Shown here: piece after piece, positions 21,190-32,953 of the stretch | Layout: every line of letters begins with the position of its first letter | How positions within the stretch are numbered: the stretch's first letter is position 1 | The notes under the pieces: model-generated | Databases searched by the model: none | What the model was told of the DNA's origin: nothing | What the model saw: only the letters and a program-made list of their open reading frames with translations | Translations under genes and position numbers: made by a program | DNA from: Lepraria neglecta | Lineage: Eukaryota; Ascomycota; Lecanoromycetes; Lecanorales; Stereocaulaceae | Length of the DNA stretch: 64,000 nucleotides | Reading direction: 5' to 3' | NCBI GenBank assembly: GCA_033220425.1 | Contig: CM065649.1 | Location: 2,170,001-2,234,000, forward strand

Positions 21190-22458
21190 TGTGAATTGCT
21201 GTTGGTAGTGTGAAATTAGTTGGATGCTGACTGTGAGGTCTGTCAGATTGGATGTGTGTTGAGCGTGTTTGGAAAGAGACTGGTGCTTTGTGGATGGGTA
21301 GAGAAGCAATCAAAGAAGCTGATGCGTGTATGTAAAGAGGTTTGTAGTCTGTGAGTGTGTAGAGAAGCAACCAAGAAATCTGATGCGCCTATAAGAGTGT
21401 TTGGATTGAGAGTGGATAGTTGTAAGGAAGAGAAAGAAAACAGGAGGGAGAAGCTGCTTTTAAGGGCATGGTCGCGACAGTAACAGGGTGAGGCAACTTA
21501 CCAGTGAGAGACTGTACAATGGGAAGGAGCAGTGAAGATGGAAGAGCAAGAGCGATGTCTCAAAATGGAGAAGACGTAGACTCGTAACGCGCAGATGGGA
21601 AGGGAGAAAAGACGAACGCGAAGGAAGGTATTTGGGTCACAGCTACAGCCCTAACAACGCATCGAATGACATGCACTAATGACCAGCAGGTTATGAGAAG
21701 GCGCATCTCCCGCGTTTCATCTTTCCATTCCCAGATCTCGACGTCACCCAGGGCTATTGGATTCACAAGAAGCGTGGTAATTGGATACCGTCTCAGTAAT
21801 GTCCGAAGACGCCCAGCAGATACCCATCACAGCTTGATTGTCGCGTACTCGCGTTCACATCAAACACATAATGTAGAAAGGGATGAGCGAATGCGGGCTG
21901 ACGTCCGACACCACAGATCTGCTTTCCCAAAGCTGAAGGGAGGCTAGAATCTGTAAACCTTGCATTCTCGACCTACTACCCGAGCGGAGATCATGCCGAC
22001 CATTGACAACCCCAACCTTGGCAACGGCAATCTGCAGCACGCTTTCATGAAGGAACGATCTCAGAACAGCAATTGATGGAGGAGAGAGCGGTCTCATTTC
22101 TATTTAAATTGCAATTGCGCGTTCCCTCCAATCGAGGGCAAGTAGCAACTGCATGCAACGAGATTACGTTGACATCACGATATGAGTCTAACCTAGGACA
22201 TACTAGTGTAGCCGAAGTCCCATGCTTTTGCCACAATACCACCTCGAAGGCTTCTTTTTGCCAAGAATGACCATCTTGGGCCTAGAGATTGAACAGAAAC
22301 GGTAGAGCCTAGAGTTCGAACTTATCTAAGGCTTGCATCTTCTTGAAAATTACGCTATCTCATATTATATCCTATGAAGAGATACCATCACATTATATCC
22401 GTACAATGCTCTCAATCCAACACCCAATACAAAGTAGATAACAAAACAAACCCACCTC
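21190..22458. other. Intergenic upstream of the SOD-like gene
   Basis: A long 1.27-kb gap holding the promoter of the SOD-like gene and the 3' side of the transporter gene. 21200-21400 has two loosely similar copies of a GTAGAGAAGCAAxCAAxxAAxCTGATGCG motif about 70 bp apart. No gene or RNA seen. Confidence 0.45.
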
Positions 22459-24578
22459 TCACCTACGCTTCTTCCCTTTCCGCTCCTTCCACCGAGAGTT
22501 TCCTACATCAAGCACTGTCTCCGTCAAGCTGCGATAGATTGGCTTCCCCTCCAGAGTCCCACTCAGCACACCAAAGACTATCAGGAAGACAAAGCTCAAA
22601 GCCATGATGACCGCGAAACATATCCAATACGTCTTTGCCGTATAGGCACCTTGTAGATCTTGAATCTGTGTTGAGAAGTAGCCGGTCATCAGAGAGACGG
22701 GCATGAAGAGAATGGTGACTTTAGCGAGCAGTATAGTAATCCGAGTGAGGCGCTCAACAGCTTGGGATTGTTTCATAGTGATCATGTTGAAATTCTGAAT
22801 GTGTGTGTTAGCGACGGATCGATACGGAATGATGATTGAATACGAACCAGGAAGACTAGAGCCTCTTTTTCGTCGAGACATTCTTGGATTTCACTGACTG
22901 CGTAGTGATTTATCCTATCGCGAAGCCGTTCGAATCGTACAGTAGCGGCCGCAGGGAGAGGAACACCGAGAGTTGGGGTAGGGGTGGTGCTATCCTCAGT
23001 CACGCTTGCTTCTCTGAGGCGTGTGGTATTGGTCTCTTGGAAGAGCTGTCGCGTGTGGTGACCGCTGCTGCTCATAGTGGCTGGATCTCCAGATGAAACG
23101 CTCACAGGCTTTTGTCTGGCCAGTATCCGTTCGATTATCATAGCATAGCTCTGATACATGCGCTTGAGCACGGCTAGTTGGCGACCGTATTGATGCAGCT
23201 GTTGCACAATTTCGACCTGAGGTTTCTGAAACATGTCTAAACGCTGAATTGCTGTGAGTGGATATAATTAGTGCAATTCGAGGCGGGGAAGACCTACAAG
23301 GTCCTCAAGAAGGCCTGCATATTGATGCTCCTCCTTAGCCACAAGGGCATAGCTCGTGTACCAATCGTCGAAGAGGTAGTAGAAGAGCAGCCCTGGAGAG
23401 TCGGCTATTGTGACGTCACTTGTTTGATTAGATGAGAGGCCTGGTCTGATATCGAGAGTGTTGATAGGGTTCTTGCGTCTGGATTCGTTATTTACGTTGG
23501 ATAGCTGTCTGAGCACGTTCCGAAGGTTTCGCCGGATCTGTAGCAAGCGGCGCATTTGGTTCTTGTCCAGGTCTTCTTGGTGACTGGGAAAGGGATTTTC
23601 GTACATCGAAATGACAGTCCCTAGTTCCATGAACATCTTGCATCAAGTCAAGCCTCTTGGGAAGATCCTCACCATCATCACATAAGACAAGCCAAGTCCA
23701 GGTCCTTGCCCCCTTCGGATTATTTTCAGATAATGACAGAGCCTCCGCATTGCCACCATTTGGGTCAGATCCACCCCCTACTTCTACGTCTGACAGGGAG
23801 TTATAGCTGATGCAAAGGTCTTCCGCTGTTAGCTAGAGCAATAATAATTCAGTTCAAATACATACATTTGGTGCCCCAGTCTACCGAGAAGTAGTGCCAG
23901 ACCTCATTGACCATCTTGTAATGGCTCAAATCAAGCATGGGAGAACTGACAGGCGATGAGGCTCCTTCTATATCCATCTCGATGTCTGAGGAACGTGCAT
24001 CCATTGATTTACGTTCCGGAGCGTGGGAGTGCAATCCGACTCGCTGGCGCAGGCGTCTGAAAGCGGACGTTGGAGGTACGGCAATGGGAGTTTTGTGCGT
24101 TGAACACATTATCCCAGTGAGCCGAGGTGAAAAGCTGTATCGTGCCGACAATCTCTATCAAACAGTTCAGTCGCTGCAAGGCTAGGCAATCTAGCTCAAC
24201 GTACTCGTATCAAGGGAATCTGTTTATCCGGTGACCATATATTGCTTGACGTCTGTCAGCTTTTTGATATGTAAAGAGGAATAAACATCCATACTTACAT
24301 CCATCTCGTACTGGCGGTGCTTGCTCGCTAAGTGTTCGTGAGTCTCTGCTTCCAAGTAATTGAGGATGGCTTTCTAGAGCCAAGCGCATATTTACCTCTT
24401 TCTCTAAGAATCCTTGCATTCTCGTCTCATCAAGGTTCAGAGCAGCACGAGCGTTTTCACTATCAAACTCAATCACGAAATTCTCAGTGTTTGGGTTTTT
24501 CACCGCATCTTCGTATCGCTTGTACACAGCAGCATCATCGAAGTCCTGCATTTCTGGTTTCCTAGCGGCTGCAGCCAT
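22459..24578 (-). CDS. CorA-like divalent-cation transporter family protein
   Basis: Large soluble N-terminal domain followed by two membrane helices, as in the CorA/ZntB superfamily of Mg2+/Zn2+ channels. I rebuilt eight exons: 24396-24578, 24299-24327 (29 nt), 24205-24244, 23866-24154, 23673-23825, 23298-23620, 22848-23243, 22459-22794; all phases agree and give 582 aa. Diagnostic blocks: STRWINIWSPDKQIPLIR spanning three exons; YSFSPRLTGIMC; TWTWLVLCDDGTVISMYE; LFDDWYTSYALV; then a helix ending LFMPVSLMTGYFS and a second helix YWICFAVIMALSFVFLIVFG. The GMN signature between the helices is absent; TGY stands there, as in many fungal CorA-like proteins, so the ion and even transport itself are uncertain. 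Start at 24578 chosen as the ATG before AAAARKPEMQDFDD. Confidence 0.8.
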
Positions 24579-25199
24579 TTTAAACAAGTTTACAGATTTA
24601 GGGTATTGTAACACAGATGGAAGCGATGGCGGTGGGACGAATACAAATAATGGAGCAACGAAGAACTTGGAGTATCTCAAGAAGCAAAAGCGAATGTCGA
24701 TCTATTCAGATTATATCATCAGTCGCATGATCATTGAAGACTCGATGAAGCAAGACATGGTCGCGTACTGGAGATATTCGTGATAACAAAAGAAAGCTTG
24801 CTGGAGCCTAGGATGTCGTCTCCAAATAGGTCACGCAGACGCCGCAAAGCGGCTAAGTGAGGCTGAAGAGCGATCTCCGATGTGCAGATGCATGTTTCAG
24901 TTATTCATGGATGTCCTTGATCGAGTTGCGAGATCTTAGAGCCCCGTGGCACACCCGAGTCTCTTATAATTAGAAATCTCCCCGTACTGTCCGTGTGCCC
25001 TAGAAATGTATGACCTTGAAGGTTGCGCTCTAGACTAGCCAAGACTCGCCAAGACTCGTCAAGGGAACGGCTCGCCACACAGCGGGCCACAAACTTTGAA
25101 TCCCGCGAAGGAACCTCTACATCCTTTGACTCACTTCATCGACATCGCGCAAATCCTCACCATAAGAATTTACCATTCTTCTGGAAGACTGTCTCCATC
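24579..25199. other. Divergent promoter region, transporter gene and RPL10a
   Basis: 621 bp between two divergent starts. Nothing else recognised; short AAGACTCGYCAAG repeats occur at 25020-25070. Confidence 0.5.
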
Positions 25200-26035
25200 A
25201 TGAGCAAAATCACAGTCGCCGGAGTGCGCACGAACGTGCAATCCCTCCTCGAATACTCCACCGACGAGAAGAAGCGAAACTTCCTCGAGACCGTCGAACT
25301 CCAGGTAGGACCCCACGCTTCTGCGGCTACTTCATCAGCTAAACGAGTGTACAGATCGGCCTCAAGAACTATGACCCTCAGCGTGATAAGCGTTTCTCTG
25401 GCACCGTCAAGCTCCCTCGTGTCCCTCGTCCTGGCATGAGCGTCTGGTACGCTCTCCCACAAAAACCACGCATCCCAAAGACAGCGTCACCTATAAGAGA
25501 AATGCTGATAGGTTTGCTTGGAACAGTGTCTTGGGAGACCAGCATGATATCGATCGAGCCAAGCACGGCGGTGTGGACGCCATGTCCGCAGACGACTTGA
25601 AGAAGCTCAATAAAAACAAAAAGCTGATCAAGAAGCTCGCCCGCAAATATGACGCCTTCATCGCCTCTGATACCTTGATCAAGCAGATCCCTCGTCTCTT
25701 GGGTCCAGGTCTCTCCAAGGGTATGCTTCATTACACTGTGATTTAGAGGGAGCCGTACTGACATATCGACAGCTGGCAAATTCCCTACCCCCATCTCCCA
25801 CAACGAAGAGCTCGGCGGGAAGATCATTGAGGTCAAGTCTACAATCAAGTTCCAATTGAAGAAGGTGCTCTGCTTGGGTGTTGCTGTTGGCAACGTGGGC
25901 ATGAGCGAGGATGAGCTAATCTCGAACATCATGTTGGCTATCAACTACTTGGTCTCTCTATTGAAGAAGGGATGGCAGAACGTGGGAAGCTTGACGATCA
26001 AGGCGTCCATGTCACCGCCCAAGCGGTTGTACTAG
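25200..26035 (+). CDS. rpl10a: Large-subunit ribosomal protein L10a (uL1)
   Basis: Cytosolic ribosomal protein of the L1 stalk, which moves with the E-site tRNA. Exons 25200-25304, 25355-25446, 25527-25720, 25773-26035; three introns of 50, 80 and 52 nt; 217 aa, the usual length (yeast Rpl1). Typical blocks: [102 protein letters not shown] and the C-terminal SMSPPKRLY. The short second exon ends inside the codon for the Cys of SVCVLGDQ. Expected to be highly expressed. Assignment firm. Confidence 0.97.
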
Positions 26036-27038
26036 ATGGTGGCCCTCGCAGGCTATGAGCTATGAAGAACATACGGGGTATGAAGACGTAGCACTCAAGA
26101 CAATTAGATAGTGCTTGTCAATGCAGAAAGCATCAAAGCTCAGATCATGGTCCATGTACTGGTGACGTTCATCTATGTAGCTCTACAATCACAATAGTAA
26201 CTACGTGCACGAGGAGAGCTTACGCCACGCAAGAGCTCTACTCCAGCCCACGACAAACAGACCCAGTCTCCCCCAGCGTCCACATCCACAGGTATTCCCA
26301 TTCTCTTCCTCAGTACACTAATTCTGTTGTAATTTCTCCCTCGTCCCAAAGTATAGTATGTAGCATCGAGTCCACAGCCCCGCCCCACTAAGACACGACG
26401 CGACTGGTAGGAAAGAACCAAAGCCTTCTCTCAAGGGAGCCGGGAACGGAAGAAAACCCACGTGGGAGCTTCAAGAAGAAGCTCACCAGGATGACCCTCA
26501 GCAAGCCGCCGTAGCGGAGCTCCCATAGTAAAAAGTTATATTTTACTACTGATGATGGGGAGAGAAGAGGAGCGCGAGACGGACGAGCATTTTGTGTGAG
26601 AATTTTTCGCGGAAGCGCTAAGCGCGGAGGCTAGAGCTAGCGGCTGCCTCTTTTGGGTATGACGATTTTGATGATTGGTGCTCTCAGAAATCCTTAGTAA
26701 GGCTTTGGGTTAATGCTCAAAGTCTCTCAAAGGGGCCATGGAGGATTTGTCTTGTGCTTGGATCTAGTTGTAAGATCTCTGGGGTTAGCTGCGACTCTTA
26801 GTGCAGTAAAGGTACGTCGCTAGGGCCAATTATTCTACGCCATTAAATGCGTCTTGTCTTGGTCATTTGGTTCTCTAAAGCTTTGTCAAGTCTTGCTTTT
26901 GGCATTTGATGTTATGGCTCTTTAAGATTCTGGGCACATCCGGACGCTTTTAAAGCTGCTTTTCTCCATTCGATTTCATCTGACAATCGATTTGAGCGTG
27001 GAGACTTACTCATCGTTACCTCATAGCGGTTTACAATC
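26036..27038. other. Intergenic, RPL10a 3' side and NAD synthetase promoter
   Basis: 1.0 kb with the RPL10a 3' UTR, a purine-rich stretch near 26560-26600, and the NAD synthetase promoter. I found no tRNA, snoRNA box pair or coding frame I would support. Confidence 0.5.
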
Positions 27039-30000
27039 ATGGTCCATCTAATCACGGTAGCCACATGCTCGCTAAACCAGTGGGTATTAGACTACGATGG
27101 AAACAAAGAGCGCATCATCCAGTCCATCAAAGAAGCCAAAAAGGCCGGAGCATCTCTCAGAGTCGGGCCTGAGCTAGGTATAACATCATTTTCCGCAGTC
27201 GCAGGCTTATTGCGATCCCAAGAACATTTCTACTAATTGGAAGGCCAGAGATTACGGGCTATGGTGCCTTAGACCACTTCCTCGAGTATGATGTCTACAA
27301 CCAGTAAGCCTCCATACCACTGAAAATAGATCTCCTTCCCCACAAAATTTCGCCATCTGACTCGTATCTGTACTTTAACAGGAGCTGGGAAGTACTACGA
27401 GACATCGTCGACCACGAGGATTGCCAGGATATCTTGCTCGACATCGGAATGCCTGTGGCCCATAATTCGGTCTTCTACAATTGCCGGGTGATATGTCGGA
27501 ACCGAAAGATCCTACTCATACGGCCTAAGATGTCGCTCGCAAATGATGGCAACTTCCGAGAGATGCGGTACTTCACACCTTGGATGAGGACGAGAGAATG
27601 TGACGACCACATGCTTCCACACGCGATTTGGGCGGTCACTAAACAACGGAGTGTAAAATTCGGCGATATGAACATTCAAGCTCTGGACACGGTTCTGGGT
27701 ATTGAGTCATGCGAAGAGCTCTTTACGGCAGACGCACCGCACATACGTCAAGGGCTTGCAGGAGTCGAGATTTTTACTAACAGCAGTGGATCTCACCATC
27801 AATTGAGGAAATTACCACTAAGAATTGGACTCATCCGAGAGGGAACTCGCAAAAGCGGAGGTGTTTATCTGTACGCGAATCAACAGTACGTTATCTTTTC
27901 CAGTTATCAGTCGTCCATCCCAGCTCATGAGACATGTCTCTCGACTCGAGAATCGTTTTGATACTCGAATGCTGACTCTGGAGTCATTAAGAGGCTGCGA
28001 TGGCGACCGTCTGTATTACGATGGGTGCGCTATGATAATCTGCAACGGAGAAATCCTGGCGCAAGGGTCACAGTTCAGTCTAAATGATGTGGAGGTTGTG
28101 ACTGCAACGGTCGATCTCGACGAAGTCCGAAGCGCTAGATTTGCACCTTCCCTGAGGATGCAGGCCGCCCAGCAGCCATTCTACCCTAGTGTACCATTAG
28201 ACATATGGCTCGCGCACGAAACTGAGACTGACCTCGGCCTGAGGCCCTCCCCGATACTAGCGCCCATGTGGGTGTCCCCGGAGGAAGAGATATCTTTTGG
28301 GCCTGCCTGTTGGCTTTGGGATTACCTCCGAAGAAGCAAGCAGGCAGGCTTCTTTCTACCTCTCAGTGGCGGTATAGACAGTTGTGCAACTGCTGTAATA
28401 GTGTACTCGATGGCCAGACAAGTGGTCAGAGCCATTAAAGAAGGCAATGGGCAGGTCATTCAAGACGTTTTTAGAATTTGCGCTGTGGACGAGGAGCAAT
28501 GGGTCTTAAGAGCAAACCCAAAGGATGTGATGAATAAGATCTTCCATACTTGTTTTATGGGCACGGAAAATTCGTCAAGGGATACCCGTGATCGGGCAGA
28601 AAAGCTCGCTCAAGCGATCGGAGCTTACCATACTGACATGAACATGGACTCCTTGGTCACTGCGTAAGTGCTTCTCTACTTTATCCTTTCCCATTTGGTG
28701 TCGATATTGGAGTATCGAGACAGTTCTCGGCTCGGAGCCTTGATGAGAGAATGCTGACCCCGAGATATGTTAGCCAAAAAGAAAGTTTTACTCAAGTGAC
28801 GGGTTTCGAACCACGCTTCAAACAACATGGTGGCGGAGCGGCAGAGTCGTTGGCATTGCAAAACATACAAGCCCGCCTTCGGATGGTCAATGCGTACATG
28901 TATGGTATGTTATCCTCCATGAGCTATCTTTCCCCTCTCATGCCCCGGTTTATGTCATGCGACTTGAATTGAGAGCCGGAAATATTCTCGGCTCATGAAA
29001 AATGTCCTTTGATTCTATAATCATCCAAAATGGAAATGCTAACTTCGAGTTCTTTAAGCACAAATGCTTCCAACAGTCAGAGGGAGAAGAGGCGGGGGTT
29101 CGCTGCTTGTCCTAGGATCAGCGAATGTAGACGAATGTTTAAGAGGCTATCTCACCAAATACGATTGTTCCAGCGCGGACATCAATCCGTAAGTGATATT
29201 ATGCGCTTTTCTTTCCTATTTTATGACGCCATGATCAGCTTGAAAGTCAGAAGCTGACTACCTGATGTCATTAAGAATTGGAGGCATCTCAAAGACAGAT
29301 CTCAAGCGGTTCATTGCTTGGGCCGAGAAGAACTTCGATCTTCCTGTCTTGGAGTCATTTCTCACTGCTGTTCCAACTGCAGAGCTTGAACCTATCACGA
29401 AGGATTATGTCCAAAGCGATGGTACGTATCCTCCAGCCCCAAATCTCCGTGTCTGGATGTATCACAGAGTCCCCATACATGTTTCGAGACTCTCTTGCTC
29501 CCGATTAATTGCCATCCCCATCTCAAAAGACTAGATACTAACTGGAGAACTACAACAGAGGCCGACATGGGCATGACCTACGATGAACTTTCCGTATTTG
29601 GTCGCCTTCGCAAGGTAGAAAGGCTAGGACCGTTCTCAATGTGGGAGAAGCTAGCGTAAGGCAATCTTCTACTTCAAACTTTCCCAAATTAGAGTAACGA
29701 GACAAGTCTCAACTGGTTGTGTCTTGATGAGGGTATGCTGACTCTGAAATGTGCTAGCCGTATATGGCAGGACGAGCGTGGGCTCAACCCAACAGAAGTC
29801 TATGAAAAAGTACGACGCTTTTTCTGGTACTTTAATATCAACAGGCACAAGATGACGACTCTTACTCCGGTACGTCTTTTCAAGAATGCTCAGTCAAATA
29901 TTCCTTCAATTGGTCGAGCTCGAGAATCCTGAGACATGCTTTGGGACTTCCTTACTCCCGGGAAATTCCTATTCCCGTCTCAAAAGAGCAACTACTGACT

Positions 30001-30162
30001 GGAGAACTATTACAGAGTTACCATGCCGAGCAGTATTCTCCAGATGATAACAGGTTTGACTTGAGGCCATTCCTTTACCCGGATTTTAGTTGGGCTTGGA
30101 GGAAGATCGAGGGGATTATTAACAAACGCGATGGCGGTGTGAACGGGCTTGATGTACAATGA
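27039..30162 (+). CDS. QNS1: Glutamine-dependent NAD+ synthetase
   Basis: Final step of NAD+ synthesis: amidates deamido-NAD with ammonia from glutamine, using ATP. Ten exons: 27039-27177, 27249-27303, 27382-27885, 27992-28663, 28774-28904, 29059-29188, 29276-29421, 29559-29655, 29758-29869, 30016-30162; all phases fit, 710 aa (yeast Qns1 714). The N-terminal nitrilase-type glutaminase has its Glu-Lys-Cys triad: [21 protein letters not shown] and ESCEELFT. The C-terminal synthetase has the ATP-pyrophosphatase loop [10 protein letters not shown], then [28 protein letters not shown] and [20 protein letters not shown]. Nine introns are many for this gene, and seven are long (87-154 nt, against 48-85 nt for most introns here). 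At least five of them are related in sequence (see the repeat entries). The protein itself looks intact. Confidence 0.95.
27886..27991 (+). repeat. Introner-like intron, group 1 (intron 3 of NAD synthetase)
   Basis: 106-nt intron. It contains the 12-bp palindrome GAGACATGTCTC and then TTGATACTCGAATGCTGACT before the acceptor, matching the introns at 28664-28773 and 29656-29757 well beyond splice signals. Confidence 0.6.
28664..28773 (+). repeat. Introner-like intron, group 1 (intron 4 of NAD synthetase)
   Basis: 110-nt intron with GAGACAGTTCTC, then CTTGATGAGAGAATGCTGAC. It aligns with the intron at 29656-29757 over its last 57-60 nt and shares a CTACTTT...TTTCCCA start. Confidence 0.65.
29422..29558 (+). 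repeat. Introner-like intron, group 2 (intron 7 of NAD synthetase)
   Basis: 137-nt intron. Its last 74 nt match the intron at 29870-30015 at about 54 of 74 positions by my count, including TCTCAAAAGA and ACTGGAGAACTA around the branch point. Confidence 0.7.
29656..29757 (+). repeat. Introner-like intron, group 1 (intron 8 of NAD synthetase)
   Basis: 102-nt intron with GAGACAAGTCTC, then CTTGATGAGGGTATGCTGAC and an acceptor TGTGCTAG; sister of the intron at 28664-28773. Confidence 0.65.
29870..30015 (+). repeat. Introner-like intron, group 2 (intron 9 of NAD synthetase)
   Basis: 146-nt intron, sister of 29422-29558 over its 3' half. It also holds CTCGAGAATCCTGAGACATG, which resembles the palindrome region of group 1, so the two groups may share an origin. 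Confidence 0.7.
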
Positions 30163-30541
30163 AAAAGTCTGCTGCTAGAGCGATATTCATGACTCTGTTA
30201 GTTCCATTATACAGCTATGGTTCGAAATCAGCCGTTTTCCTCGTGTAAGATATTTTGCTCATAAGGCAGAGCAGAAGGCTTCAGCTTTGAGCCAATACTT
30301 CATATTGTACATCAGGAATAGACGTTAAAGTTAGAGAACGATGGCAGAAGTGCAATCTTGATGCAACATTGCAAAGAAAGCTTTCCAAGTAGCGACTTGT
30401 AGACACAGACTGAGCCTCACTTACTTGTACGGATAGGACCCACACCTCTCTTGGCGTCACGACTTCGGGAAATACTACGAATTCTAATAGTATGCACGCA
30501 GAGCTGACATCCTCCCAATTCTCTGGACTTCGAGGTATGAG
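30163..30541. other. Intergenic, NAD synthetase to rhomboid gene
   Basis: 379 bp with the 3' UTR of one gene and the promoter of the next, both on the plus strand. Nothing else seen. Confidence 0.55.
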
Positions 30542-32300
30542 ATGACCGCTGTCTTCTCGGCGACATGGCAAACTTTCCGCCTTGGGGTGCAGGCTTCTCC
30601 ATCCGGCCGCACAGCTCTCTCAAGTCTTCGTGCCACTCTCAGCGCCCCCAGACAAGCGAAGCAGCCATTGCAGCAATTCCATAGTCTACGCAGGATCTCC
30701 CACCCTACGCGAGGTGCTATCTCCCCAGCATACGGCCCGAGCTCGGCATACTCTCTACGTTCACGTACCTCTCCGCTCAGACATCAATTACGATGGGCGA
30801 GCCTCTGGAAGCGTGGGCCGGAGCCCGAAGAGAAACCGGCGGAAGAAGATGGAGAACAGGCCAATATGACAGAGGATGAAGTTAGAAACGTCTTCGGGAA
30901 GAGTATGGATCCGCAAGAAGGCGTCGAAGTCCTCATGGCCCTACAAACTCGTCGACTCGAAGGCACACTGGACCAGAAAATGGCGTACCCTGATGCCTGG
31001 ATAGACAAGGGTCTTACCTACCTCCGAGCTAAATTTCCCTTGGATGAAGACGCCGCTATAATTGCGCGTATAGATAGGGAGATGGCGACTGGGAAGATCG
31101 TCCATCAAAGTCCCTCTGCGGTGTCTCAATTTGAGAAGCTCAGGCGTGAGAACAAGGAAAAGAATGAGATAGAGAGACAGAAGCGTGAGGCTGAAGAGAA
31201 GCAGGCAATAGAGAAGGGAGGCCGTGTGACAGGAGGCAAGCTGCAAACCAGAGACGGCAAGACCACAGCTCCGAGCAGAGGCCTAGTCGGAGTACGAAAG
31301 GAGGCGGAGTGGGTCAAAAAATATCGAGACGAAGCTACAGACAAAGAGTTCCCAGACATTACGAACATACAACGACTTGTACCCTCCGCCGTGCTCATCA
31401 CAGTCATCTTAGCGCTTTGTCTTCTGTTCGCACAGAATTACAAGCCTCCCTCACGCAAAGCTCGACTCTGGCCTGATATTCCCCCTGCCGCAGCAACAGT
31501 ATTTGCCATAATAGGAGCCAACTTCGTCGTATTTGCCATGTGGAGGATACCGCAGCTCTGGGCCTTCTGTAATAGAACGTTCATCATTGCTCCAATACTT
31601 CCACATGCGAGGACCATGCTTGGGGCTGCCTTCAGTCATCATCAAGCCTTCCATTTGTGCGTGAATATGATCGGACTATGGCTGGTTGGTACTCGTGGTA
31701 TGTCTACAATGCTCTTCTATTCTGATCCACTGTCTTGCTCTAATCAATGCGAATAGTACACGACGACATCGGCCGCGGACCTTTCTTAGCCCTCTACTTT
31801 GCCTCTGCAGTAATAGGCAGCTTCATTCCCCTGACCGTCTATGTCACAAAAGGCATCTTTGGCACCACCACCCTAGGGGCAAGCGGTGCACTATGCGGAC
31901 TGATCGCCGCAGCTTGTGTCCTTCATGAAGGGTAGGTCCTCTATTCCACACCCACTGAGCATCCAACCGCTAACCCACCATGCCCTTAAGCCAAACAATA
32001 CAGCTTCCCTTCTTACCACCGGAATGGACAAGAGGCATCGATACCGGAGTCGTGCTTGCAATTTTCATCCTTTCGGAAATACGGGGCCTGCGCAAAACAG
32101 GATTAAAAGTGCCAAAGAGCACTCCCGGTACCCCTCTCCAACCTCGTGTTGATCATATGGGGCATTTGGCTGGTTATGCGGCGGGTATTGGTGGTGCGGC
32201 TATGATTCGCGCGACGGATCCGAAGTGGAGGGATGCTAAGAGGGAGCATTGGTATATAAGGGACTCCAAGAAAAAGACACAGCAGCTGTCGTCGGGATGA
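30542..32300 (+). CDS. pcp1: Mitochondrial rhomboid protease (Pcp1/PARL type)
   Basis: Intramembrane serine protease of the inner mitochondrial membrane; yeast Pcp1 cleaves Mgm1 and Ccp1. Exons 30542-31697, 31757-31931, 31991-32300 (introns 59 nt each), 546 aa. A long Arg/Ser-rich, acid-poor N-terminus (SLRRISHPTRGAIS...) fits a mitochondrial targeting sequence. A charged helical region (KLRRENKEKNEIERQKREAEEK) precedes the membrane core. Core motifs: the first helix IQRLVPSAVLITVILALCLLF; HHQAFHLCVNMIGLWLVG; the catalytic Ser in GASGALCG near residue 428; and the catalytic His in HMGHLAGYAAG near 500. The Ser-His dyad is therefore intact. The C-terminus is short and basic. Its product would shape mitochondrial fusion and cristae; substrates are inferred from yeast. 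Confidence 0.92.
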
Positions 32301-32953
32301 TCAAAGCCATAACGACGAGATACCGAACTTCGCTCCGAGAGTCGTGAGGTTCTCATCAGTGCTCGCGTCCTGCTCGCTCCCAGGGACTTGGCATACCAGA
32401 CAGGATTGCTAAGGCTCTTGCCCTGGTAATTTACCGATACATTCTCACTGCCGAGCTATGTCAAGCATGGGCATCTCTTGATGCCCATGCAGGCCTCCTG
32501 TCAACATTAAGCGGCGTCTCGAAGAATACCGTGCCAGGCTCAACAAATCACTAGATATCCAAGCTGGTATCCGGCAAATACGGTCGACTAGGCCGGCCAG
32601 GAGCAGCGCAAGTCCCAGCATAAGGCAACTTCCTTGTCCAAAACCCCGCAGTGAGGCCGCCACAGGGTCAAATTGGAGTGGGTGCTTTCTATGCATAGTG
32701 TGCCCGGGGAAAGGAGGAGAGTAGACTCGTAGTAAAGCTGTACATAGTGTAATATAGCGCAGAACAAATCATCTACTCTATACTTCCCATAAATCCAAAA
32801 TGCGCCCACTGCTCTCGCCAGAGCCCAAGAAAATCGGGTATCACATCCAATCCAACATTCTCCCAAAAGCCAATTATCCAAAAGTCAAATACCGAATATA
32901 ATCAACCCACCCATTACCATTAGCTGACTTCTCAAGCCATAGAACGCCGTTAT
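32301..32953. other. Intergenic between convergent rhomboid and PhoD-like genes
   Basis: 653 bp of 3' flanks. Open frames in it overlap each other on both strands without family motifs. No gene called. Confidence 0.55.

Noticed and set aside
24374-24395. 22-nt intron in the CorA-like gene
   Set aside because: Impossible length; the 68-nt intron 24328-24395 with the 29-nt exon gives the family consensus STRWINIWSPDKQ.
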